Below are positions 20,355 through 31,954 of a stretch of DNA of 36,744 bases, in pieces. Under the pieces are notes generated by a model that saw nothing but the letters and a program-made list of their open reading frames with translations, did not search any database and had not been told where the DNA came from. Each line of letters begins with the position of its first letter. Position 1 is the stretch's first letter. This DNA is from Leucogyrophana mollusca (taxonomy: Eukaryota; Basidiomycota; Agaricomycetes; Boletales): contig MU266591.1 in NCBI GenBank assembly GCA_021014945.1, forward strand, positions 1-36,744, read 5' to 3'. Both the position numbers and the translations under genes were made by a program.

Positions 20355-23300
20355 ATGGGGTCCACTGAGAGGTATGTCGCTCCGTCGATTTTAGCTCGTA
20401 ATAGACTTCTTGTCCACTGACCGCTGCAACTGTGGCGCTATGCTGTTCCAGAAAAATCCTCCTGACCGGTATGTCGATTCGATAGTCTTTGTGCGCTGTG
20501 TACTACTCACAGTGTTCAACGCTGAAGTGTTGAAGGCATCGGGGATACCAAGTCGTACGATTCATCGGTCGTCGAAGCTTTCTGTGGAAGTGTCGGCCGG
20601 TGAACACATCTGGAAGACGAAGGAATGCCAGGGGAACAACCCAGAGTGGAGCGAGGCTTTTGTGCTGTACGTTCTCGCCACCACATCAATGCTACCATAG
20701 CCTGCTGAAGGCCGGTGCTGCTGCATACTCCCGCAGAAATATCCAAGATTCCGCGGTCCTACACGTAGCTGTGATAGATCGGGTGGGTACTGGCAGATCA
20801 TCACTAAGAGGCGAAACGTCCGTTGCCATCAAAGATATCGGTGGCATCGCAGGTGGGCTCTGAATCACTGTTTTACCGATGTTGTCTCTGAGCTTCGGTT
20901 ATTAGTTGTAGAGAAAACTTTTCAGCTACAGAAGGATGGTCGGTCGCGAGGAAAGATTACCTTAACTTTCGAACAAATTCCGCTCCGGGAATCTGCGCCG
21001 ATCTCGTCCCAAGACGCGGGTGTTGACGTATCTGCAGGAGAGTCGTCTTTGTCAGCCGTAGAAACTTCAAGGAGATCCCCACATGAGATCCCTGTGGTAG
21101 CGGCGGAGCCGGTCTCCCAAGGCACAATTGTCGACGCATCCGGAAACTTACCACCCTCGTCAGCCGTGGAACGCCCAGCGAATTCGCCAGAGGAAGTCAC
21201 TGTAGCAGTGGATGAAGCCCATCGCAGTGTCAGCGGCTTGACCACCCCACGAGTTATCGGGAGCATGCCTAGTATAACGGGTGATGTGAATGCTGTTGAG
21301 GGTGTCACAGGTAGTCCTGGATTCGCGCTGGTCTTTGGGTACGTCGAAAAATTAGTGAATATAGGAGGCGTTCTCGCTGAGGTGTGGATGCTAAAGTAAG
21401 CTAAGACGGGTGCAAAACTGATTGGACCCATATAATTGTACAGGTTCACCCGTGGGCTGCGCTCGCTTGGAGCGTGCTCAGTGTCATACCTAAGGTTCTC
21501 AAGGCACTGCATCTTGCGCCAACATGAACTGACATCGTGATTTCCACAGACGATAGGCGCGCAGATGGACCGCGACCAAAAGGTCCAGCAGCTTTGGTCC
21601 ACGACGGCAGACATGTTGTCTTTCCTGCAGGACGCGGAGCCTGTCATTGAACAGTGCCAGGTCCACATCGTCTCCGAGATGATGAAGCAAATATACGATT
21701 GTGCATTATTCGTCAGGGAATATTGCGGAAAGGGGTTTGCTAGTCAGTTTGCTTGTGCCTCCGCTTCTTAGACGAATACTGACTTCAAGGGTGTCGCAGA
21801 GCGGGCGCTAAGGGACTCTATGAGCTCGTCGACCGACTCGGCTATTGAACAATACAATGCTGCCTTCAAGGAGCTCAAGGAACAATTTAAATCGAGGTCC
21901 GAGTTGATCGCTCTAAGAATATTCAAGGACATCCGGCAAGGCATCGTTGAGTTATCCAGCCTGTCGCAAGGCATAAAAGACCTGGGTGCGTCATGCCGCT
22001 TACATAGTATTCCATGTATTCTCTCTCTAACTCCGCTGTCAGAACGAACGATGCTCTTAGAAAATCTTCCCGGAAGCGACCTCGCTGGCGTGCGTTGCGA
22101 CATCAACCGCATCTGCCTACCAACTACTCGGCAGGGGCTTCTGGCCGACATTATGGCCTGGGTTGCAGACCCGAGCGGAAAGCAAGCATTCTGGCTGCAC
22201 GGTGTTGCCGGAACCGGAAAGTCGACTGTGGCAAACACGGTGGCTGCGCGTTTTGCGAAAGTTGGACGTCTAGGTGCGAGCTTTAGATTCAGCCGCGACG
22301 TCGACGGTCGGAATGGGCCCGCGTTTCTTTTTGGCAGTGTCGCATACCAACTCGCTTCCTTCTCCCGCGTCCTCAAGGGCCATATTCACGATGCAGTCGA
22401 GACGCATGGGAAGATGACGCAGTTTTCTCCACGAGAGCAGCTGCAGAAGTATATCATCGAACCTATGAGCCAGGTCGCATTCACTGGTCCCATCGTAATC
22501 GTTCTCGACGCGCTAGACGAATGCGGTGGCGAGCGAGACCGTCATGATATCTTGGGGGCTATAAAGGACGAGATGGCCAATTTCCCGCCGTTTGTCAAAT
22601 TATTTCTCGTCAGCCGATATGAAGTGGATATCCGATCTCACCTGGAGCGCGGCTGCCTGTCAAAATCCATAGACGGTATCGATGGGACGGCGAGGGACAT
22701 CCTCGACTACATCGCCGTTCAGATGCTGGAAGTCGCTGATCGCCACGCCCTTCCATCGGACTGGTTGGCGCCTGAGACGAAGGCTGAGCTGGGTGGTCGT
22801 GCCGATGGGTTATTCATCTGGGCCTCAGTAGCTTGCGATTTTATCCTCCGGAGCGATGATCCAAAGGTTGCCCTGCACTATATGGTCTCCACTGAGACAC
22901 TTCACTCGACAGGGGAGGGAGATGCTCTCGATGCCTTGTACACAGGTATCCTGCAGCAAGCTTCCACAAGCTTGCCCTCATCTCTCCGCGCATCCAACTT
23001 GCGTAACATCATCGGCGCCATTGTGACCGCGAAAACCCCTCTAACCCAGCAAGGATTAGATATGCTCCTTGGGCTCAACGTCAGGGTTTTACAACATCCC
23101 ATTTTGCTCCCGGATGATTCACGGCTTGAGCTGACGACCTGCAGCTCCGTCATTGCGCGACTCGGGTCCATGTTGCGCAAAGAGGATGGCTTCATACGAG
23201 TGCTTCATGCATCTATTTTTGATTTCTTCACATCGCCGACGCGATGCACCGACTCTCGCTTTTACATCGACAAGGGGCTATTCAGTCGGTTCCTGGCTTC

Positions 23301-26300
23301 TCGGTGTTTCGATGCAATGCGGGTGCTAAAGCGCGACATGTGTGGTATCAATGACCCTACGAAGATGAACCGGGACATCTATGATCTTTCCCAGCGCCTG
23401 CAGGACAATGTGCCCGAGCACGTTCGATATGGATGCCTGTACTGGCATCTCCATCTGGCCGACATTGCCATCAAGGACCGGGAGTTGATTCAGGAGGCAA
23501 AGAACTGGTTATCGACTCACCTGCTGCATTGGTTCGAAGTGATGAGCTTGTGGGGTGATGCGGGTGGTATTCTGATTGCTCTTGACCGGATCATACCGTG
23601 GTTCCAGGTAGAGTGACTGGAAAGTCGAACTCTTCCTTTTGCTCACGTTCTGCGTTTAGAGCCACTTGCAGTCCGATGAAGTACTCCTGTTGCTCAAGGA
23701 TGCTGATTGCTTCGTGCGACGGTTCTACGGGACTATCCGGTGCAATGCCGCGCATATATACACATCCGCAATCCCGTTCACCCCTCGCCATAGCTCCATC
23801 TTCAAGCTATTTGCTCCCATGTTGAAGCAGATCCCTAAAATGCTTACCAATCTTCCTGGATCCCCGTCACCCTTGATCACCCTCCCCCTCCCCGTGTATC
23901 GCGGGGAAAAATCCTTCTTTCCGGCAATTTCACCCGATGGCTCTTGTTTCACATATGTCCATGATGATATGACCTTGCAATTATGGGACCTCAATACATG
24001 TACTCCTACTGATCCTTTGATTGGCCATCGGACATCCATCTGCCACACATGCTTCTCAGACGATGGCACAAAAGTGGCTTCCGTAGACTTGGATGGTGTT
24101 ATTTTCGTATGGGACACCGTGGAGTACAGAGCTGTGGGCGGCCCATTTCAGTGTCACACACACTCCCCTGATGCAAGTAAGATCTCCCTCGTTGACGACC
24201 ATGTTGTTCTCCTGCGTGGGGGTGCTATGATGATGTACGTTGATGTCTGGAGCTACCTCACTGGGGAATTGGTGGTGAGCTATCGAGTCCGTGGAGCGTT
24301 GCTTTGTGGTCGATACATCCTGACCCGCACATGGACTCGGACTCGGAGGACGGAGACCTACTCAATATTAGATGCGCTTACCGGAATAGATAATACCCCG
24401 GCATACGCTCGATCGATCGGTATTCTGCAGGCATTGTTTCCAGCTCACAGTCAAGTGCGAAGGGTGGCATGCCGACTCCTTGTGGGAGAGTTCGCAATGT
24501 TTAGCACCGAGACCGGTGACCTCATAGGTACCCCCATCCCCAAACTCCTTCACGCCCAGCTGTCTCCTTGTGGGCAGTGGCTAGCAGCGACAGTTCAGAC
24601 GGACATAAACCCCAATGCTCGCAGGCCGATGCTCGTCATTGACATATACAGTGCTTGCACTGGTGAGCGGCTGATGTCAAGGCAATCACAACGCAGTTTT
24701 GGCTCGGCATTTTGGTCTATCGACAGTCTTCTGTTTCTCCCCATGTCCCATTTGGAGGCAACCCTTGACATCTGGAACATGGAGACAATGACGCATACTG
24801 CTACCCTCCGGTTTCCGACACATCGCACCATATTCTTCGGAGCTAGCAGGCACAGGATCATGTTACAATCACATGGGAGCAGGACAATCTCAGTGACTGT
24901 TTGGGACATTGCATCATTGGCGAAACCCATTGAGCAGCAATCCCCATCTATGAAGGACTTCGAACTGTCCCCGACTGGTGGACATTCCCTCATAACTACG
25001 AGCGACAGCATTATTAACACAAAACACCCTGTCTCTTTTTCACCGGACGGCTCCTTTGTCGCCACTGCATCTTCAGGCGACGATCTTTTGGTCTGGAATC
25101 TTTGCACTGGCAAACTCAGCCAGAGGCTGTGTGGGGCGGGCCGAAGAACGGTGTCACTTTCCATCTCACCGAACAATACTCGTGTGGTCGCTGCATCGGA
25201 TGACGGCAGTGTGCATCTCTGGGATGTGGCTTCAGGTCGTAAACTTTGCACCACTCAAACCGCGGTGGTCACCAGGCCCGTCAGATATTTATACCTGTGT
25301 GCTGATGGAAGAAATATTGCATACCGCTCCAATGAAGACGGCGTTGGGATGGTGGACATCACGACATCACAGTCGAGGACATGTGATCTGCCTGACAACC
25401 ATTGGCGTTGGGCAGAGCTTTCAAGTAATGCCGCCCAAATCACATGTGTATCGGAGTCCGGCAATATTGGGCTACGAGATGGCGTCACGGGCGAAGTCAT
25501 CAAAACGCTGGCTTCGAATGTAAACGGTTCAGTCGTCAAGGTGGTCTGGTCTCCAATCAAGGACAGTTTCGTCGCTATCCGCCATATAAACATCATTCAA
25601 ATCTTGGGCCAATATGAATCTTCGTTGGTCTGCCCCATGGCCCTAGGATTGCTTCGTGACAACAACATCACCGAGCTTGTGTTCTCCAATGATGGGATGT
25701 GGCTTGCGGCATTGTCTCCCTACACGATTCACCCGCGGGACATGCGAAGGCGGTGTCTTGCTTGGACAAAGGAGGCTACCGAGGGCTCGCCACACCTGGT
25801 TGCATTCGTGGGCTCAGGGGTCGGGTGCCGAGTCCTTATGTTTTCAAATCCGTTTTACAGCTTGAAGCTATTCAAAGCGAATACCGGTTCACTACTGTGG
25901 TGGACTTGCCATGGGTCTGGCATCGGCACAGTGGAACGTGTTGTAATGTCCTCAGACGAAGCACAAGCTGTTTTTTTCGTTGAATCTATCGGAGGAGTAG
26001 CTGTCGAACTTAGCACTGGCGGACGAACACCCTTTTCATCAGAACTCCGTACGTGTCGTTTACGTCATCTTTTTGTCTCATGCGTCAGTCGAACAAGTGC
26101 CTGGATATGGGGCCTTGTTGGCGACGATCTCGTGATGATTTGCTCTGGCGGTCATTCAAACGTGGACGTTTTGAAGTCGGCTGCCTGCCTTGGCGGTCAT
26201 ACAAAGGTCCTTTTAATTAGGGAAAGTTCCGTACAACTATGGGACGCGAGCGCGAGCCCGTCATTGCGCAACGTCGTCCGTGCAATGACATATCCACCCC

Positions 26301-27031
26301 CCGATGCACTACTATCCCCCGACGGCTCTCGGCTACTTTTTGACAACGGACTTTATCTCGTGGACACCGCACCATCATTGACTCAAATTCACAAAGGTTT
26401 ACACCTGCAATGGAACCATAATGCTATCTTCTCATCAGATAGTCATTATGTTGCACGATGGGGGTTCAACCACAAAGAAAACACACCTTCAGTTGAGATA
26501 ACTGATGTGAGCGACGGATCATGCATATGCCGGCTCACATCTCCGTATTACCAAGCACATACAGGCTCAATACTCCTTAGTCCAGACTGCCGTCGGTTCG
26601 CTGCCCTATTCAGCAATGGCGATATCCGCGTCTGGCACCTTGGAGACCTCCCGCATGTCACCCAAGGACGATTGGTATCGAACTCCAGTTTCCCGCGCAG
26701 CTCCATATATCCTCTCTACGGTCAGTCTTGCATCGGGAGGGATGGGTGGCTCATAGGAGAAGACGGACAACGGCTTCTTTGGATACCTGACGAGATGCGA
26801 ACGGTGAAGCTTTTGACAGCGCGTCGGCATGGTCGCTTGGTTCTCGAGTGTGCGAGGGACGAGGCCATGACACCTATAGTCCTGGATATGTCGGACTACC
26901 TAACAGTTCCTCAGGTTGCGCGAGGGTGGAAGGAGGGCGGCGTGCAAATCTGTGACAGTGATGCTGAGGTCCAATTTCGTCGAGCCGTCGTATACATGGG
27001 GGACACACCTACTGCTCCGAAATACATATGA
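20355..27031 (+). CDS. NLR-type protein: C2 - helical - NACHT - WD40
   Basis: Ten exons: 20355-20371, 20452-20468, 20528-20666, 20737-20852, 20912-21381, 21444-21494, 21550-21742, 21800-21985, 22043-23607, 23660-27031; 2041 aa, intact. A C2 domain covers about residues 7-120 (KASGIPSRTIH, NNPEWSEAFVL, LHVAVIDRVG). A variable Ser/Glu-rich linker and the invariant GFALVFGYVEKLVNIGG segment follow. A helical region spans about 253-400. In NACHT, Walker A is GVAGTGKST (about 450-458) and Walker B is VLDALDECG (about 550-558). WD40 units start near residue 990 (LQLWDL, IFVWDT, LDIWNM, VTVWDI, LLVWNL, VHLWDV, VQLWDA, IRVWHL), enough for about two propellers. Such STAND ATPases act in fungal non-self recognition and programmed death; the C2 domain may direct the effector part to membranes (inference). 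Exons 1-4 are short and are confirmed by the paralogue at 31955. Confidence 0.9.
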
Positions 27032-27719
27032 GCCGGTGAAGATTATGGCTTCAAGTTTGCAGGTGTAGATTCTCCATTACTGTCCTTATTTTAAATGTGA
27101 CTCCGAATCGGACTTCAATTCCCCCCCTTTACTTTGAAAGACCTGTGACTGGAGGTAGAATAAACCAGATTCATATAGCTTTCGATGAATTCAAGCCGGC
27201 GGCGGAGAAGCATGAACCGCGGCTGAAGCAGTGTGCAGAGGCGACACTTGCCACCACAGCACCTCCCCGCTTGCGAGAGGCACTTGATGGGACAGCTTCC
27301 TGAAGACCAGGTGCCAGTGAGCCATGTTAAACACAGATTTATCCAGGTTGCTCGGCTGGGGCGCACAACGGGCGTGGGTGGGGAAGGCATTGCGGCTGTT
27401 GTGGAGATTGAAGAACGGGTGAGGGCGTAGGTAGGGTTAAGGAGATGTATAGTTTGGTCAAGTGGGGTTGTAAGATGGGGATCTGGAGCGCAAAGCTTAA
27501 GAAGCTAACTTACTGTAACGTGGGCTCAAGGACTAGCCGGCGATTCATTCTCAAGGTCCAAGATCATTGATATGAATGAGTCACCCCGCGAGTGACGTTC
27601 GAGGGTCGGAGTCGTACAGCATTTAGTTGTCTCATTTGGCTCTACCTCGAATCCTCGTTATCCCACATCGCGTCCATGAGCACATGAAAGTACAGCAACA
27701 TTAAACTCGAAAGCTTCTC
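27032..27719. other. intergenic region
   Basis: Spacer between the NLR stop codon and the 3' end of the BUD32 relic. No gene, RNA or repeat is recognised; the open frames here lack motifs. Confidence 0.55.
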
Positions 27720-28860
27720 CTACCCGACCATGTTCCACTTTCTTCCACGCAGCCGGACTGCATATGTCGACCCCTCAGCAAAAAGAACAGCTGCGAGAGC
27801 GAAACAGACAAACAGACCGTCGTCCAGCCTCTTCTTGACGGAAGCCCACTGCGCACTGCCCATGCGCGCCCCATATGCGGCCAACACAGACGCGAAGAGC
27901 GGCTCTGAGTCGGGGTGGGTAGACGCGAATGCGCGCTCGAGGACGTAGAGGTCGACGGCTTTGTCTTCGATGAGGGCGGAGTGGTATGATAGACCGAAGT
28001 CGATGAGGAAATGGGTGTGTAGATGCAGGATGGGATCGAACGAATGAATGAGATTTGGGTGAGAATTGGGAAGAATAAGAGCTCACGAGATCGTTGGGCC
28101 CGCGCCGGAGCATCATATTCGACGACGTGAGGTTCCCATGGATGATATCCGCGAGGTGCATCTTTGCCCATCTGTGCATCTGCAATGCAATTTTTTTTCA
28201 GCGCCCCACACATGCATGTGTTTCCTCTCGGGGTTCTGGAGCGCGCAACTTACCTCGGGAAATACCATAGACCCCCAGCGGGTCTACTTCGTCTTCCCCT
28301 TCAGCATCAGCACAGTCGGGTTCGGGTTCATCTTCCCCCACCCCAGCGTCCTCCGGCTCTGCGTCTCCCGCGAGAAGCACCCTGACATTCATCCCGTCCA
28401 CCCACTCGATCCCCAGGACACCCCCGGCCGCATCGATCATTCTGATTCCGGGTACCTTGACTCCCGAGCTGTCCATGTCCCACGATCAACCTTCCGCTCC
28501 GAGAACAAGTAAGCAAAGAGGGAGCAGAAAATTTTGAACGCACCGCAAGCACCTCATGAGCGCACGCACTTCACCTGAGATCCGGACCCGGGTGAGCGAC
28601 GCATCGAGAGACGGGTGCCAGTACTATTTTTGAAACCGGTGCTTCAGGAGTACCAGATCCGCTGAATGTTGCGTGCTGTTGGGCTCGTATCCATCAGGTG
28701 CACGGTCCCGCAAATGGGCTTTGTAGACTTTCTGGAGGAGGGGTCGAGAGAGGCAGAGGCGAGGACCGGACTTGCAGCTTCAGCGCCTTGGGAGATAAGT
28801 GTCGATGTTTCCAAGAGCCGGGTCGATGATACCGTGATCGATGGGCTCAAGAACGTCATT
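27720..28860 (-). pseudogene. BUD32: BUD32 (PRPK/TP53RK-type, KEOPS complex kinase) pseudogene
   Basis: BUD32 is the small kinase/ATPase of the KEOPS complex that makes tRNA t6A. Recognisable pieces in order: ISQGAEA (near 28799-28776), [98 protein letters not shown] (split here by family knowledge into two blocks), and the classic end [11 protein letters not shown] before TAG at 27720. Breaks: TAG stop at 28626-28624; a deletion of about five codons near 28168 that shifts frame; the catalytic Asp of HGD is Asn (AAC at 28134-28132); and no AG acceptor before the DFG exon (27993-28010). An intact copy should exist elsewhere, since BUD32 is important for growth in fungi. Confidence 0.85.
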
Positions 28861-29560
28861 GTGATCATAGTTATGATTGTCCAGTGCGTCAAAGTCCAGC
28901 GATCGAGGGAATGGTAAGACGACAAAGGTTTGCGCCACATCGCCAAGAATGGTAAATCCCGACGCGCCCTACTGTTACGTAACTCTTCATTGGAGGACCA
29001 CCATGCAAGTTGCTCCCCGGGATCGTCTCAATCAACAATATTGCACGTCGGGCATCGGGGGTGCGAGTCCGCTACACGTGGAATAACGAAGGTAACATCG
29101 CAGCTACAATTATCTCAAGTCCTTGCCTGTTTGTGGCGGATGCCTCCCTCAATGAACTGCAACGTTCAACACCGTCCTCCACCCCACAGCACAAACAACT
29201 TGCATCCACTGACATCGCTGCACACTCCGTTTGTGGAGACCCTGTTTGTCACGCGCCTTATACAGATATAGCCGCCCGCACCAGATAATCCCGTCCATCT
29301 AACAAGATACGCGACCCCTCTCACTCGCAACCCCCAGATTGCCAACAACCCCAAGTTCGCCTGCGCTTTCGCTCCATCTGATGCAGGGTTGCACGAGGAG
29401 AGCCAGGAGTCAAAGTTCCTGTGCTCTTCGCCCCTCCCTCCTCTGCTGGATTCCATGTCATCTTGTTGCGCCTCGTCCCTCCTGCCCGCCCTCCAAAGAA
29501 CCAGCGAACCAACCCGCAACGACACACGCGATACGCCCCGCGCGGACGTACCTCGCACAG
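28861..29560. other. junction between two gene relics
   Basis: Lies between the divergent BUD32 and dihydroxyacetone kinase relics. It holds dispersed repeat copy B (29011-29345). The part at 29346-29560 may include decayed coding sequence of the kinase (a weak HEES...PLPPLLDSM pattern), but this is not secure. Confidence 0.45.
29011..29345 (+). repeat. dispersed repeat, copy B
   Basis: Second copy of the repeat at 17165-17560, about 12 kb away and in the same orientation. This copy has an open frame (from 29010 to 29285) that copy A lacks. Flanking sequences on both sides differ between the copies, so the shared part has defined ends. Nature unknown. Confidence 0.7.
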
Positions 29561-31424
29561 TTCATGACCTCCCTTAACGCACCCGGGTTCTCGCTCTCGC
29601 TAGTCAATGTGTTGAGGGTGGAAGAGGCGGTTAATCAGGGTGCGCGCTCCTTGCGTGGTTTGGACACCACATAGACTTACGCTCCTTTCTTGTTTGTTTG
29701 TCGTGCCTCCCTTGACTATTGTGCCTCCCTCGAAGGTAACTCCCCCCTCGCCTATCAACCCCTTCTTCTCTATCACGTCCCCCCGTTTATCACCCCCCCC
29801 GTCTATCACTTCCGCCTTTATCTATCACTCTACCCCGTCAATAACGCACCCTCCCCTGCCTATCGTGCACCGCTGTCTATCACACCCTCATCAATCACAT
29901 CCCGTCTATCACGCCTCCCTTGTGCACCCCTTCCTGGTGTATTACCCCCGCACGCCGTCCTCGTCTATCACGCCCCCCTTCGTTTATCATTCTCCCCTTC
30001 GCCTATCAAACCCTCCGTCTATCAAACCCCCCGTCTACCAACCTCCCTTCTATCGTGTCCGCCCCCCCCCCTCTATCGCTCCCCATCCCCGTCTATCGCT
30101 CTTCCTCACCTCGTCTATCACCCCCCTTGTCTACGAAAACACCCCTCCTCAGCCCCTCCCACCCTCAACCATCCCCCACTCGCCCTTCTCCCCCTCCTCG
30201 ACGCCCCAACAGACGCGCATGCCTGGTTTGGGGAGCATTGGGCGCGGAGGAGAGGGAGGAGACGGCGTTGGACGGAATTCGAGCTCGCACCGCGCCCCCT
30301 CCTACCTCCACTCCCTCCACCGTAAGCACCCGAAACTCTAACCCAGCCCCAGTCTCACGCGTTCACACCGCCCCAGCTCGCCGCGGGCCTCCGGGCGCGT
30401 GCGCGGTGGTCCTCGATGCAGAGGGCGAGATGACGCGCTTCGACACGGTGGTCGGAAATCGGGGACGGGGATTGTGGGGAGACGTTTGCGGCTGGCGCGA
30501 GGGGTGAGTGCTTTTGGTTTTTTGCTCGGTTTTTTTCTTGGAGGGGCGTTTTGGTTTTGGTTGGGTTGGGTGTCATCCCCTTTGTTGACGCCGACCAACC
30601 TTACCACAATGATTTTCTCCCTCCCCGTTGTATCTGTGCATGCGTCTCCGACGAATCGCGAACGCTGAATACCACCCCCAGCGATCCTTGCCACGCTCAA
30701 CGCTGGCTTGCTTGACCCCGCGAAGATGAACTCACGAAGATGGCGCTCGTCGCCGAGGTGGGCGCGCTGCTGGGGGGGAGTACGGATAGAACCATTGGCG
30801 CGCGTGAGTTCCTTTTTTTGGCTGTTTTGCACTGAATTTCATTTCCTTGGTATTGTGCTGGAACGGCACCTAAACAACTCGACTTGCTATTGTCTAGAGC
30901 ACAGAAGTGACATGCAAGAGGTTAGATTCATTTGGGGGCGGGTCCATCCGCTCGCCTATGTTTACTTCCTCTTCTCTCTGCATTCATTCACTCATCCCCT
31001 TATCCACTCGTCAGCATCGTCACGCCGTACTAACGCGCCTCCCCGCACCCAACAGTATTCGCGACCTTCTTCACAGCGTGGTCAACGGCGCTGTGCTCCC
31101 CCGCCCCTTCCACGCCCTCACTCGGCGCACACACCTCGGCGCGCTCTTGTGCACTGTCATTTCCACTTCTGGTGCGTCGATATGTGGGCTGTCTGCGCTT
31201 GTGGCTGTGGCCTCATCCGCTGGATACGCAGAACCAGAACTCGCTGTCCACGCACGTCCCAAAAAGCACCCCTCGTGCTCGCATGTCTCGAAGCCATAAC
31301 ACGCACGGGATGAGCGCGCGTCGTATGTGGGCGGGGGAGCGGCGGGGAAGGCGTACCGCCTGATCCGGGCGCGTGGGGCGTGGCGGTTATTGTGGAGGGG
31401 GTTTTGGAGGGGGTGATGCGGTAG
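29561..31424 (+). pseudogene. dihydroxyacetone kinase 3'-half pseudogene
   Basis: Fragments of a DAK1/DhaKL-type kinase occur in correct order: FMTSLNAPGFSLSL (29561-29602, end of the DhaK domain), LLDAPTDAHAW (about 30196-30228), GEMTRFDTVVG then GDGDCGETFAAGA in another frame (30421-30505, the Mg-ATP binding start of the DhaL domain), ILATLNAGLLD and KMALVAEVGALLGGST in different frames (30687-30800), and EGVPPDPGAWGVAVIVEGVL with a TAG stop (31347-31424). Most of the DhaK domain is missing. At least two frameshifts (near 30455 and 30728) cannot be cured by introns I can see. The C-rich minisatellite sits between the first two fragments, where an intron or insertion must lie. The intact enzyme phosphorylates dihydroxyacetone. 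Confidence 0.8.
29735..30135 (+). repeat. degenerate C-rich minisatellite, unit about cgtctatcac(c)n
   Basis: About twenty degenerate units of roughly 14-25 bp. Each carries a core like cgtctatca, cgcctatca or cgtttatca followed by a run of C residues. The strand is almost pure pyrimidine, so reading frames through it appear long and Pro/Ser-rich on (+). These frames are an artefact of composition. Confidence 0.88.
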
Positions 31425-31954
31425 GGTGGTGATGCATGGGGATGTATGAATCCCCTGGTTTGACCACAATTTGTAGTGAGAGATCCGGGACAACAGGTCT
31501 CGAGTGCGTCTATAAGTTCCGACTATAGGTGACGCTATCAATGATTTACGTCATTCTCCATCTTGAACTCGTTCTTTTCTGGTCTGGGACTCTGTCGACT
31601 GGCGGGCCGTGATCGCATTCCAGATACGATTCCAAGCCTTGGTCCACAGCAAGTTGCAATACGCCCTCACCTATTCTTCCTGCATGCGCTAATGTTTAGT
31701 CCTGTCCCGCGCCCCTCTCAGCGCGCCAACGCTTGGGTTATTCGGTCGAAGGATCATCCCATTATGGCACCCGGCGCTTGAAGTTTCATATGCACGAAAT
31801 GCAGCACAGTATGGCACTCTATAGCGCCCAATCGATCCCTCGTGCACCACGAGACGCTCGACATGCCACAAGCCACGAGGATCGATTTGAACCCCGGCTT
31901 TCAAGCCTTCAGCCTTGACCTACTAATAGCAGTATACGAGCCCGACTTCTGCGA
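31425..31954. other. intergenic region, promoter of NLR paralogue
   Basis: Spacer between the dihydroxyacetone kinase relic and the second NLR gene. It shows little likeness to the upstream region of the first NLR gene. No element is recognised. Confidence 0.5.

Noticed and set aside
21768..22376. 202-aa minus-strand open frame
   Set aside because: It is the antisense shadow of the NACHT and helical exons, and similar shadows appear at the same place in the second copy.
21820..23616. 598-aa open frame as a separate NACHT protein
   Set aside because: It is the NACHT exon read through its 3' splice donor (gtagag at 23608) and from an internal ATG. Upstream C2 and helical exons and the downstream WD40 exon join in phase and match the paralogue.
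23666..27031. 1121-aa WD40 open frame as an independent gene
   Set aside because: Its first ATG lies six bases inside an exon that begins at 23660 after a tttag acceptor. The same NACHT-to-WD40 junction occurs in the second copy.
29640..30507. Long Pro/Ser-rich open frames on (+)
   Set aside because: They come from the C-rich minisatellite, where stop codons are rare in all three forward frames; the only real homology is to kinase fragments at the edges.
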